Source: Acetobacterium fimetarium
GTDB taxonomy: Bacteria > Bacillota > Clostridia > Eubacteriales > Eubacteriaceae
Direction: 5' to 3'
NCBI RefSeq assembly: GCF_014284475.1
Contig: NZ_WJBC01000012.1
Coordinates: forward strand, 1 to 64,000
Length of the DNA: 64,000 bases
Below, piece after piece: positions 52,197-60,365 of this stretch. Both the position numbers and the translations under genes were made by a program. Below the pieces are notes generated by a model. That model saw only the letters and a list, made by a program, of their open reading frames with translations. It was not told the origin of the DNA and did no database searches. Position 1 is the first letter of the stretch. Each line of letters begins with the position of its first letter.

Positions 52197-53501
52197 ATGG
52201 AACGACTGGCAATGGAACAGCTAAATAAATGGAAGATAAAGAAAAACAAAAAGCCTCTGATTATTCGAGGGGCCCGGCAGGTCGGTAAAACCTGGTTGAT
52301 GAAAAACTTTGGAGAGAAAACCTATGATCACGTTGTTTATATCAATTTTGATAATAATCAGCAGATGCAGGATCTGTTTGAAGCCAATATGAAAATTGAA
52401 CGGATAATTACCGGTCTGGAACTTTATTCAGGCAATAAGATCGATCCCCAAAATACCCTGCTTATTTTTGATGAAATACAGGAAGTGCCCAAGGCATTGA
52501 CTGCCTTAAAGTATTTTAATGAAAATGCACCGGAATATCAAATTATTTGTGCCGGTTCATTACTGGGGGTTGCCTTGCACCAGGGGACATCATTCCCGGT
52601 CGGTAAGGTAGAATTTCTTGACCTCTATCCTTTGTCCTTTACAGAATTTATGAAAGCTATGGGAAAAGATCAATTTGTTGAACTCATCGAAAAAGGCGAT
52701 TATGAGCTGGCGAACACTTTTAAACAGGAATACATTGATTTGCTCAAATATTACTATTTTGTTGGTGGGATGCCGGAAGTCGTTGTCAACTTTGCAGATA
52801 ATCAGGATTTTAATGAGGCAAGAGAGATACAGCAGCGAATCCTGACCGCCTATGAGCAGGATTTTTCGAAGCATGCACCAAATGAAATGATCCCGCGCAT
52901 CCGGATGTTATGGAATAATATTCCGTCCCAACTCACCAAAGAAAACAAGAAGTTTATCTATGGACTGATCAAGGAAGGGTCCCGCGCGAAAGACTATGAA
53001 ATGGCAATGTTCTGGCTGACGGATTGTGGTTTAGTTCACAAAGTACAACGAGTAACAACACCAGGTCTGCCATTAAAGGCATATGAAGACTTAAAGGCCT
53101 TCAAACTGTTTATGTTAGACGTTGGTTTACTATCCTGTATGGTTAGACTGAATCAAAGCGTTCTGCTTGATGGAAATGATCTGTTCAAAGAGTTTAAAGG
53201 GGCTTTGACAGAGCAATATGTTCTCCAGCAGTTAAAGACGCTAGAGGGCATTGAAACCTATTACTGGACAAATGATCGGGGGAGTGCTGAGATCGATTTT
53301 CTTGTTGATAATGGAAGCAATGTGTTTCCCATTGAGGTTAAGGCTGAAACCAATTTGAAAGCTAAAAGCTTAAGAACCTATCATGAAAAATTCAGTCCCA
53401 AAGTATCAATTCGTACGGCAATGACGGATTATAAACAGGAAGATTGGCTGATTAATTTGCCTTTGTGGGCAATCAACACATTACAAATGAAGTTATCTTA
53501 A
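52197..53501 (+). CDS. AAA ATPase with DUF4143 domain
   Basis: This 434-residue ATPase is of the AAA_14/DUF4143 type. Walker A IIRGARQVGKTWLMKNFG is at about residues 20-37, Walker B LLIFDEIQEVPKAL at about 87-100, and FVGGMPEVV precedes the C-terminal DUF4143 region with AEIDFLVDNGSNVFPIEVKAE, a PD-(D/E)XK-like core (E...DF...IEVKAE). Members are abundant in mobile and defence regions and have no settled function. ATG 52197 is preferred (GAGGTGATAAAA). An 80 bp piece of a paralogous gene remains at 54614-54693. Confidence 0.88.
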   Translation: MERLAMEQLNKWKIKKNKKPLIIRGARQVGKTWLMKNFGEKTYDHVVYINFDNNQQMQDLFEANMKIERIITGLELYSGNKIDPQNTLLIFDEIQEVPKALTALKYFNENAPEYQIICAGSLLGVALHQGTSFPVGKVEFLDLYPLSFTEFMKAMGKDQFVELIEKGDYELANTFKQEYIDLLKYYYFVGGMPEVVVNFADNQDFNEAREIQQRILTAYEQDFSKHAPNEMIPRIRMLWNNIPSQLTKENKKFIYGLIKEGSRAKDYEMAMFWLTDCGLVHKVQRVTTPGLPLKAYEDLKAFKLFMLDVGLLSCMVRLNQSVLLDGNDLFKEFKGALTEQYVLQQLKTLEGIETYYWTNDRGSAEIDFLVDNGSNVFPIEVKAETNLKAKSLRTYHEKFSPKVSIRTAMTDYKQEDWLINLPLWAINTLQMKLS

Positions 53502-53542
53502 ATAAAACACAAGAGCACTAGATTAATCTAGATTTTTATTTT

Positions 53543-53597
53543 AACACCAATATTTTTAATGTAACAGATGAGATGTTACATTAGAAATATTGGTGTT
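53543..53597. terminator. Long hairpin after the ATPase gene
   Basis: Arms 53543-53566 and 53574-53597 form a stem of up to 24 bp with few mismatches (AACACCAATATTTTTAATGT start) and a 7-nt loop. It is AT-rich and symmetric, so it may terminate transcription or mark a small palindromic repeat. Confidence 0.5.
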
Positions 53598-53622
53598 AGA
53601 TTTAAGAAAGAACAATTAAAGT

Positions 53623-53672
53623 TTGTCTTTATTGTTCGTATAAACTATAATACATACGAACGATAAAGACAA
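53623..53672 (+). promoter_or_regulatory. Promoter and 19-bp inverted-repeat operator of AbiE locus 2
   Basis: TTGTCT (53623-53628) and TATAAT (53646-53651) are 17 bp apart. Two 19-nt arms (53623-53641 and 53654-53672; TTGTCTTTAT then GTTCGTAT) match with a single mismatch and bracket the -10 box. This is the expected layout for autorepression by an AbiEi antitoxin. Confidence 0.75.
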
Positions 53673-53683
53673 GGGGTGGTCGC

Positions 53684-54280
53684 ATGACGGATAAAGAAAT
53701 GATTCTGGACTCTTTAAATAAGAATAATGGTGTGATTGAGACGAAACATTTTGCAGAGCGGGGGATTGATAATAAGGTCTTCCGGCGATTAGAGCTGGAA
53801 GGCAGAATAGAGCGAATCAGCAAAGGGATTTATATTGATGCACAACAAATGGTGGATGATTATTTAATCATGCAGTATCGCTGTAAAAGAGGAATTTTCT
53901 CACATGAAACGGCGTTATTTCTCCATGATTTATCCGATCGGTCACCGTTGAAACTGATGATGACCATTCCCACCGGTTATAATACCCGGTTATTGAAAAT
54001 GGACGATCGCTATCAATTTTTTTATATGAAAAAAGAATTTCATGAAATTGGTAAAATGAATGTGCAGTCGCCATATGGTCATACGATTACAGTTTATGAT
54101 AAAGAGCGAACCATCTGCGATTGCCTGAAAAAAAAGGATAAGCTGGATACCGATCTTGTTTTAACGGCAGTCCGGCAGTACATGCGTGATCCAGAGAGAG
54201 ATTTTATTAAACTTCAGTCGTATGCAGATGTTTTTAAGATTTCATCCCTGGTACATCAATACATGGAGGTGTTAGCATGA
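53684..54280 (+). CDS. AbiEi-type antitoxin/regulator, second copy
   Basis: This 198-residue AbiEi_4-type protein has a winged helix (MILDSLNKNNGVIETKHFAE; VFRRLELEGRIERISKGIY) and the antitoxin domain FSHETALFLHDLSDRSPLK, TVYDKERTICDCLKKKDKL. It is similar in architecture to the one at 38183 but clearly diverged in sequence and operator. Its toxin partner is broken, so it is now probably an orphan regulator, perhaps neutralising related toxins elsewhere or repressing the neighbouring ATPase gene through the shared TACGAA half-site. The start follows AAGGGGTGGTCGC and the end overlaps the next start by ATGA. Confidence 0.88.
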   Translation: MTDKEMILDSLNKNNGVIETKHFAERGIDNKVFRRLELEGRIERISKGIYIDAQQMVDDYLIMQYRCKRGIFSHETALFLHDLSDRSPLKLMMTIPTGYNTRLLKMDDRYQFFYMKKEFHEIGKMNVQSPYGHTITVYDKERTICDCLKKKDKLDTDLVLTAVRQYMRDPERDFIKLQSYADVFKISSLVHQYMEVLA

Positions 54281-54611
54281 TCATCAATAGTCCCAGACAA
54301 CTGAAAAGATAGAATCAATATTGGTAAGAAATATCTCCAATACCAGAGCTAGAGACTATTATGATCTTTATATTCTCATTAAGCTCAACAACTCAGTGTT
54401 GGATCGGGATGAACTGAAAGTAGCGATCAGGAAAAAAGCTGAAGAAAGAGACAGCACCAAGTATTTAGATAATTACGTTGTTTATCTGGATAGTATTTTC
54501 GAAAGTCAGGAACTCCGTAAAATCTGGAATGACTACAGCAAGAAATATTCGTACGCAGAAAATATTGAATTCGATCAGATCATTAAAACGATTCGAGATT
54601 TATTGACATAA
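54277..54611 (+). pseudogene. Truncated AbiEii toxin remnant
   Basis: The frame begins normally (MIINSPRQLK) overlapping the antitoxin stop, then stops after eleven codons. The sequence resumes in another frame with KIESILVRNISNTRARDYYDLYILIKLN, matching the C-terminal third of AbiEii (compare RNTTNTRMRDFYD in the intact copy). The nucleotidyltransferase motif (LKGG...MDLD) is deleted, a loss of roughly 150-170 codons. The toxin is therefore dead while its antitoxin stays intact. Confidence 0.85.
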
Positions 54612-54613
54612 TT

Positions 54614-54693
54614 CCTTAAAGTATTTTAATGAAAATGCACCGGAACATCAAATTGTCTGTGCTGGTTCATTGCTGGAGGTGGCATTGCACCAG
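54614..54693 (+). pseudogene. 80-bp remnant of an AAA/DUF4143 ATPase gene
   Basis: This stretch aligns without gaps to 52504-52583 of the intact ATPase gene with about 8 mismatches in 80 bp. It encodes LKYFNENAPEHQIVCAGSLL and a few more residues in frame. It shows that a second, diverged ATPase gene once stood here and was cut by deletion. Confidence 0.85.
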
Positions 54694-54720
54694 TCCGGCC
54701 GGCATAGATTATTTAACTGT

Positions 54721-56577
54721 TTACACCGCCAGATTATTGAACTGACTGTTGTACAAATCGGCGTAGAAGGTATCGGCGGCCAGCAATTCCTGATGGGTTC
54801 CCTTTTCCACAATGGTGCCGTTTTTCATGACCAGAATCAGATCGGATGATTTGATGGTGGAAAGCCGGTGGGCGATGACAAAACTGGTTTTTCCCTTCAT
54901 ACTCTGAACCATGGCTTTCTGCACTTCCAATTCGGTTTTGGTGTCAACACTGGAAGTCGCTTCATCCAGAATCATCAGGGCGGGATTGGCCAGCATCGCT
55001 CGCGCAATCGTCAACAGCTGCATCTGCCCCTGGGAGATTTCACCATCATCATTGGCGATCACCGTATCATAACCTTCCGACAAGGTTCTGATAAAATGAT
55101 CGCATCGTGCCGCTTTGGCAGCCTGAATGATTTCCTCCCGGGTGGCATCCATTTTTCCGTAAGCAATATTTTCGGCGATGGTGCCTTTAAAAAGCCAAGA
55201 ATCCTGAAGGACCATACCAACCATGCGTCGGAGCCCGCTTTTGGAAAGCTCCTTGATATCAATGCCATCAACTTTAATCCTGCCGCCGTTGAGCTCGTAG
55301 AATCGCATCAGCAGATTAACCAGGGTGGTCTTGCCGGCACCGGTAGGCCCAACGATGGCAACCATCTCATTCGGTTTTACGGTAAAGCTCACATCCTGCA
55401 TCAAGATGTCCCCCGGATGATAACCAAAGCGGACATGTTCAAATGAAACGGCCCCGTCCGGATTGGCAATCTGCTTAGGTGAGCTGATTTCAGGCACTTC
55501 TTCCGCGGCATCCAGAAATTCAAAAACCCGTTCAGCTGATGCTAATGCGGCCTGCATGGAATTAACAAAATAAGACGACTGGGTAATGGGGTCGGCAATC
55601 TGGTTGACATACTGTAAAAATGCCTGAACGGTGCCGATCGTCATGGTGCCATTAATGGCAAAGATGCCTCCGACAATGGCGGTCACCACAAAACTGAGCT
55701 GAGTGAGAAAGCGAATCGCCGGATAGATGGCATAGATGACAAATTGTGATTTTTTGTTGGCTTGATATTGCCGGTTGCTTAATTCCCGCTCGGTTTGAAT
55801 AATCTGCTGCTGTTGGTTAAAGCTTTTAATAATCAGGTTCCCGGTGTAATATTCTTCAATCTTACCATTGAGTTCCCCTAAAACGACCTGATTTTCATAG
55901 AAAACAGCATGCGTTTTTCCGGAAATCCATTTGGTGGCAAAAACGCTCAGCGACATGGTTGATATGATGATCACGGCCATGATCGGGCTTAGGGCGAACA
56001 TGATGACAACACTGAAAACAATATTGCACACAGCATTGACAAACTGCAACGTCCCGGTTTTTAAAATCTCGGCAATCTTATCGGGATCATTGGTGGTTCG
56101 GCTTAAAATATCGCCGGTTTCATTGGCATCATAATAATGCAGCGGCAGCTTTGTAATCTTTTCACTTATTTTCTCCCGTAGCGATAAAGCCAGCTTTTCG
56201 CCAACACTCGCCATGGTGTATTCCTGAAGAAATGAGAAGGATGCCCCAATCAGATAAGCCAAGCTTAATAATATCAGCGGTAGTCCCAGCATTTCTGCCA
56301 GTTTTTGATAACTGCCCCCAATCCCATAATCGGTGACACCCTTAATGAGCAGATCCAGCGCCTTGCCCATAAGGATCGGGGTGATGGCAAACAGCCCGCT
56401 GCTGACCACTGCCGCCACCAGAATAATTATCAAGGCCGCTTTTTGTTCGAGCAGCAGCCCCATTAATCGTTTGGCAGCGGCCTTGGAATTCTTGGGTAGA
56501 TCTTCCATTTCAGGGACATCGGCGGGAGATACCGCTTTCTGATTTTCGTTTTTAGTTTTTTCACGTTGCTTTTTCAT
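54721..56577 (-). CDS. ABC exporter subunit (permease-ATPase), second gene
   Basis: This 618-residue half-transporter has a six-helix ABC exporter membrane domain (about residues 50-335) and a nucleotide-binding domain with Walker A VAIVGPTGAGKTTLVNLL (about residue 405), signature ISQGQMQLLTIARAML (degenerate from LSGGQ) and Walker B LMILDEATSSVD followed by H-loop VIAHRLST. An N-terminal extension of about 45 charged residues precedes it. The degenerate signature and the partner gene overlapping by 4 bp upstream indicate a heterodimeric multidrug-type exporter (LmrCD/YheHI-like). The substrate is unknown. Confidence 0.9.
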   Translation of the reverse strand: MKKQREKTKNENQKAVSPADVPEMEDLPKNSKAAAKRLMGLLLEQKAALIIILVAAVVSSGLFAITPILMGKALDLLIKGVTDYGIGGSYQKLAEMLGLPLILLSLAYLIGASFSFLQEYTMASVGEKLALSLREKISEKITKLPLHYYDANETGDILSRTTNDPDKIAEILKTGTLQFVNAVCNIVFSVVIMFALSPIMAVIIISTMSLSVFATKWISGKTHAVFYENQVVLGELNGKIEEYYTGNLIIKSFNQQQQIIQTERELSNRQYQANKKSQFVIYAIYPAIRFLTQLSFVVTAIVGGIFAINGTMTIGTVQAFLQYVNQIADPITQSSYFVNSMQAALASAERVFEFLDAAEEVPEISSPKQIANPDGAVSFEHVRFGYHPGDILMQDVSFTVKPNEMVAIVGPTGAGKTTLVNLLMRFYELNGGRIKVDGIDIKELSKSGLRRMVGMVLQDSWLFKGTIAENIAYGKMDATREEIIQAAKAARCDHFIRTLSEGYDTVIANDDGEISQGQMQLLTIARAMLANPALMILDEATSSVDTKTELEVQKAMVQSMKGKTSFVIAHRLSTIKSSDLILVMKNGTIVEKGTHQELLAADTFYADLYNSQFNNLAV

Positions 56578-58313
56578 AAGCTGTCGGCCTCCTTTTCGGT
56601 GAGCTGAGAAGCGACGATTTCCTGATAGACAGCACAGGTCTTCAGGAGGTCGCCATGTTTGCCGATCCCGGCCATCCTGCCGGAATCCAGCACGATGATC
56701 TGATCCGCATCCATAATGGTACTGATCCGTTGGGCAATGATCACGACCGCCGCGTCGGCTATTTCCTTTTTCAGGGCTTTTCTGAGTACCGCATCGGTTT
56801 TAAAATCCAGGGCGGAAAAGCTGTCATCAAAAATATAGACCGGGGCTTTTTTTACCAGAGCCCGGGCAATACACAAGCGTTGCTTTTGTCCCCCGGAAAA
56901 ATTCGTGCCACCCTGGGCTACCGTGCTTTCATAACCATCTTCCAGCTCAGTAATGAAGGCATCGGCCTGGGCTGTTTTAGCCGCATATTCCAGTTCTGCT
57001 GCAGTTGCTTCGCTGTTTCCCATATGCAGATTCGCGGCGATGGTGCCGCCAAAGAGAATGGCCTTCTGGGGCACATAGCTGATTCTTTCCCGGAGCTGAT
57101 GCTGGGTCATCCGGCGGATGTCCGTTCCCTCCAGAGTGATCCGGCCGCTGCCCACATCGTAGAGCCGCAGCATCAGACTGGCAATGGTGCTCTTGCCCGA
57201 TCCGGTTCCTCCGATGATGGCGGTGGTTTTCCCCTGCTCGCAGGTAAAGCTGATGTCCGCCAAGACCGACTCTTCGGCGCCCCGATAGGAAAAGCTGACC
57301 TGATCAAAGACAATTTTTTCCGGGTTGTTCGGGTTCCCCGATACCGCCTGCTCGTTGTCATCGGCTATTTCGGGAATCGTATCCAAGACCTCCTCGGTTC
57401 GATCCAGGCAGGCTTTCATTTTCGGCAGCATCACCATCACCATGGAAGACATTATCAGTGCGATCAGCAGCAGAATGGTATATTCAGAAACCGCTGTAAT
57501 ACCGCCAATCTGAATTTCGCCATTGAGCACCAGAAAGCTGCCAAACCATAACACAGCGACCATACTGATCCCCACGACTGTCCAGATCAGGGGACTGAAG
57601 ACGGCGAAGGTCTTATTTAAATGAATGACATTATCGGCATAATTCAAAAAGGCATCGTCGGTTCGCTTTCTTTCATATTCCGAATTGTCAAAGGCCCGAA
57701 TCACCCGGACACCGGTAATGGATTCACCCATAATGCGATTGATGGTGTCCAGCCGTTTTTGAATGGTTTGGGATATCGGACTCGCTTTTCTGAAGATAAA
57801 ATAAAGGGCAATCATAAAAATGGCCATGGCAATAACGGGAATCGCGACGAGTGACGGACTCACGGCAATGGTCATAATAATGGCGGTCACAGCAATAATG
57901 GGGGCGGGCAACACCATTTGGGTAAACATAATAACGGTCTGCTGGATCACTGTAATATCGCTGGTTGCCCGGGTAATCATCGAAGCGGTGCTGAAGCGGT
58001 TAAAATCACGAATCGACAATATCTGGGTTTTATCAAAAATCCGATCCCTCAGGTATTTTCCTGAGAGTGCGGCCAAGTCGGCACACAGATAGCTGGCCCA
58101 TAAGGAGATAAGGGCTGAAACGCCCACCGCGGCCAACATCTGCAAACCCAATGCCACTATCGCCAGCAGATCTTTTTTGATGATGCCATCGTCAATGATT
58201 TTTGCCGCAAAGTAGGGTACGGCCAACATACTGAACGACTGGATCACCGTTGCCAGGATAATTAAAAACAACATTCCTTTCTTTTCTTTTAAAAATTGGA
58301 TCAGGTACTTCAT
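56574..58313 (-). CDS. ABC exporter subunit (permease-ATPase), first gene
   Basis: This 579-residue half-transporter has six membrane helices in residues 1-305 and an ATPase domain with Walker A AIIGGTGSGKSTIASLML (about residue 372), signature NFSGGQKQRLCIARALV and Walker B VYIFDDSFSALDFKT, in which the glutamate after Walker B is replaced by aspartate-serine context as in the non-canonical half of heterodimeric exporters. The start follows GGAGGAATCATAA. With the next gene it should form a drug or lipid exporter. Confidence 0.9.
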   Translation of the reverse strand: MKYLIQFLKEKKGMLFLIILATVIQSFSMLAVPYFAAKIIDDGIIKKDLLAIVALGLQMLAAVGVSALISLWASYLCADLAALSGKYLRDRIFDKTQILSIRDFNRFSTASMITRATSDITVIQQTVIMFTQMVLPAPIIAVTAIIMTIAVSPSLVAIPVIAMAIFMIALYFIFRKASPISQTIQKRLDTINRIMGESITGVRVIRAFDNSEYERKRTDDAFLNYADNVIHLNKTFAVFSPLIWTVVGISMVAVLWFGSFLVLNGEIQIGGITAVSEYTILLLIALIMSSMVMVMLPKMKACLDRTEEVLDTIPEIADDNEQAVSGNPNNPEKIVFDQVSFSYRGAEESVLADISFTCEQGKTTAIIGGTGSGKSTIASLMLRLYDVGSGRITLEGTDIRRMTQHQLRERISYVPQKAILFGGTIAANLHMGNSEATAAELEYAAKTAQADAFITELEDGYESTVAQGGTNFSGGQKQRLCIARALVKKAPVYIFDDSFSALDFKTDAVLRKALKKEIADAAVVIIAQRISTIMDADQIIVLDSGRMAGIGKHGDLLKTCAVYQEIVASQLTEKEADSL

Positions 58314-58667
58314 TTATGATTCCTCCGGACTTGCTGTGAATTTGCGAATTGTTATATTTATCATAAACGATACACTACCTGTTTCGTCAAGTGTTTTATG
58401 ACAGGTTGGCGGAGAAAAGCAAAAAACGGAAAATGAATCTTGAGTCTTTCTTAAGATTCATGAAAATTCAGACTAATTCAAGGATTTATACGTATCATTC
58501 TAGATAAGGAAAGTCCTGGACAGCTTTTCTCACTTTACTATTTCTTGGCAGCGGCTCCGAGCGGGTCGCTGCTTTGCATTTGACCTGAGACCGTATCGCG
58601 GCGGGAACAGTTTTCAAAATCCTTTACTTTTTGAAGGAAATGATATAAAATTAAAAGCAATAAAAGT
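58314..58667. other. Intergenic region before the second tRNA-Val
   Basis: No gene was seen. For the leftward ABC genes a possible promoter is TTGACG (58390-58385) and TATGAT (58365-58360) with a long 19 bp spacer. A short stem TGAATCTT/AAGATTCA lies at 58434-58460. At the right end TTTACT (58623-58628) and TAAAAT (58646-58651), 17 bp apart, form the tRNA promoter. Confidence 0.4.
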
Positions 58668-58743
58668 GATCTCGTAGCTCAGCTGGGAGAGCATTACCTT
58701 CACACGGTAGGGGTCGATGGTTCAAGTCCATTCGGGATCACCA
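58668..58743 (+). tRNA. tRNA-Val (anticodon CAC)
   Basis: This 76-nt cloverleaf has the same acceptor stem as the tRNA at 25665 (GATCTCG/CGGGATC), D arm GCTCAGCTGGGAGAGC, anticodon stem TTACC/GGTAG with loop TTCACAC (anticodon CAC), T arm ATGGTTCAAGTCCAT and encoded CCA. It forms the right edge of the defence region. Confidence 0.94.
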
Positions 58744-58899
58744 TTTTTTATATTTAATATTATCCGGCGATAGGTGCCGGCTTTTTTATGCCCAAAAACA
58801 TCAGCTGAAAAAGCGCAAGTTGTCATTTTTACATATTGCAAATGCGAACCGATCAGTTTAAGATTAACAGTAAATACTAAAGAATATGCAGGTGTGAAA

Positions 58900-59154
58900 A
58901 TGGGAGAATTATCAAAGCTGCCAAATATCGGCAAAGAAATCGAGCGACAGCTCAATCAGGTGGGAATCGAAACAGCGGAGCAGCTGAGAGAAACCGGAAG
59001 CCGGGCGGCGTGGCTGAAAATCCACGCGATTGATCTTTCGGCTTGCATTAACCGCCTCTACGGTCTGGAAGGCGCCATCCGGGGTATTAAAAAGAGCGAA
59101 CTGCCGGCGGCAGTAAAGGCGGAGTTGAAGGAATTCTATAATTCAAATAAGTAG
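58900..59154 (+). CDS. TfoX C-terminal domain protein
   Basis: This 84-residue protein consists only of the TfoX C-terminal domain (helix-hairpin-helix-like): LSKLPNIGKEIERQLNQVGIETAEQLRETGSRAAW, cited in parts (LPNIGKEIERQLNQVGI, TAEQLRETGSRAAW), and LYGLEGAIRGIKKSELP. In competence regulators it accompanies an N-terminal TfoX domain, but the stand-alone form is common in Firmicutes and of unknown role. I chose ATG 58900 behind GCAGGTGTGAAA; a longer frame starting at 58774 reads through tRNA-proximal sequence and is unlikely. Confidence 0.85.
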   Translation: MGELSKLPNIGKEIERQLNQVGIETAEQLRETGSRAAWLKIHAIDLSACINRLYGLEGAIRGIKKSELPAAVKAELKEFYNSNK

Positions 59155-59234
59155 GAAATAAATAATCGTTAAATGTGCCGGTAAGAGCATTACCCCCGTT
59201 TGAGATTATGAAAATCTGGTCAGGAGAAATAATC

Positions 59235-60062
59235 ATGTTGACAATTGGACCACACCTTTCGATCGCAGGTGGATATAAAAAAGCCGGTAAGGAGGCCGTC
59301 AGTCTCGGCGCCAATACCTTTCAGTTTTTTACGCGCAACCCGCGAGGCGGAAAGGCCAAAGCCCTTGATCCGGCTGATGTGGAGGGGCTCACCGCAATCA
59401 TGCAGGCCAACGGTTTTGGCGAATTGCTGGCGCATGCGCCCTACACGCTGAATATGTGCTCGGCCACACCGGCCACCCGGGATTTCGCCAGGATGGCGTT
59501 CAAGGAAGACCTGCTGCGTCTGGAGCAGCTGCCTTGCCGGCTCTATAATTTTCATCCGGGCAGCCACACCGGTCAGGGCGTTGCTGCCGGTATTCGATGG
59601 ATCGTGGATATGCTCAACGATGAGTTGTGGCCCCAGCAGAAAACGACGGTGCTGCTGGAAACCATGTCGGGAAAGGGAACCGAGATCGGCCGTAACTTTG
59701 AGGAACTCAGAGCCATCATCGATGGGGTCGAATTGCAGGATAAAATTGCGGTCTGTCTGGATACCTGCCACGTTTATTCTGCCGGTTATGATCTCGTTGG
59801 AAACCTTGAAGCGGTTCTGACGGAATTCGACCGGATCATTGGGCTTTCCCGCCTCAGATGTGTGCACCTGAATGACAGCATGATGCCATTCGGCAGCAAC
59901 AAGGACCGGCATGAAAAAATCGGCTTCGGAACGCTGGGAATCGATACCTTCGAAAGAATTGTCACCCATCCGCAGCTCAGGGAGCTGCCCTTTTTTCTGG
60001 AAACGCCCCAGGAAAATACGCTTGACTATAAAAAGGAAATCGATCTGCTGCGGTTATTTTAG
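59235..60062 (+). CDS. nfo: Endonuclease IV (deoxyribonuclease IV)
   Basis: This 275-residue AP endonuclease cuts 5' of abasic sites in base excision repair. The TIM-barrel family pattern is clear: TIGPHLSIAGGYKKAG start, FQFFTRNPRGGK, LAHAPYTLNM (about 68), FHPGSHTG (about 108), LLETMSGKG with the zinc-binding glutamate (about 143), CLDTCHVYSAGYD (about 177) and HLNDSMMPFGSNKDRHEKIG (about 213). I chose ATG 59235 behind CAGGAGAAATAATC. The RNPRGGKAK form belongs to the shorter bacterial subgroup. Confidence 0.94.
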   Translation: MLTIGPHLSIAGGYKKAGKEAVSLGANTFQFFTRNPRGGKAKALDPADVEGLTAIMQANGFGELLAHAPYTLNMCSATPATRDFARMAFKEDLLRLEQLPCRLYNFHPGSHTGQGVAAGIRWIVDMLNDELWPQQKTTVLLETMSGKGTEIGRNFEELRAIIDGVELQDKIAVCLDTCHVYSAGYDLVGNLEAVLTEFDRIIGLSRLRCVHLNDSMMPFGSNKDRHEKIGFGTLGIDTFERIVTHPQLRELPFFLETPQENTLDYKKEIDLLRLF

Positions 60063-60075
60063 TGAGAATATCCCG

Positions 60076-60104
60076 TTGACACCGCATCAGCGTATTGTTA
60101 TAAT
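60076..60104 (+). promoter_or_regulatory. Sigma-A promoter of the moeA-MOSC-selA-selB operon
   Basis: TTGACA (60076-60081) and TATAAT (60099-60104) are both consensus and 17 bp apart. Transcription would start near 60111, just before the predicted riboswitch. Confidence 0.85.
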
Positions 60105-60119
60105 TTAGACAATTAAAAA

Positions 60120-60230
60120 TAAACTCCGAGCAAAAGTGTCTAAGAATTATTTTATGATACTGCGCCAAAGCGTGTGAGCTTTCGGGTTATGCTGGAAACG
60201 GGATGGCCTTCTGTCTGAAAAGGAGCAAGA
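60120..60230 (+). promoter_or_regulatory. Probable Moco/Tuco riboswitch
   Basis: The leader contains ACTCCGAGC at its 5' end, CTGGAAACGGGATGGCCTTC in the 3' half and AAAAGGAGC at the close, so that CTCC can pair with GGAG. These are, from memory, the conserved pieces of the molybdenum-cofactor RNA motif. It sits directly downstream of a consensus promoter and upstream of a terminator and moeA. The pattern suggests ligand-dependent attenuation. Whether it senses molybdenum or tungsten cofactor depends on helix P3, which I could not resolve by eye. Confidence 0.75.
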
Positions 60231-60278
60231 TTTCACAAGCGTGTGACTTGTGTTGATAAGCGTGCTTCTTTGCTGCGC

Positions 60279-60318
60279 CTTGCCTTCTTTTCTGCGAAAT
60301 CCAGGCAGGTTTTTTTTT
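60279..60318 (+). terminator. Leader terminator upstream of moeA
   Basis: CTTGCCT (60279-60285) pairs with AGGCAGG (60303-60309), followed by nine Ts (60310-60318). Standing between riboswitch and moeA, it is the likely expression platform. Confidence 0.7.
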
Positions 60319-60365
60319 ATAATTTTACAGCAAAAAAGTCAAGGAAAGAAAAGAGGAGTATGCTT

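Noticed and set aside
54721-58313. Bacteriocin or lantibiotic exporter
   Set aside because: There is no C39 peptidase domain and no small precursor gene nearby; a heterodimeric multidrug-type exporter fits better.
58774-58899. N-terminal extension of the TfoX C-terminal domain protein
   Set aside because: The extra 42 residues begin within the tRNA trailer, have no ribosome site and are unlike the family; ATG 58900 has one.
60243-60365. N-terminal extension of MoeA
   Set aside because: It reads through the terminator hairpin and T-run of the leader and does not resemble MoeA.
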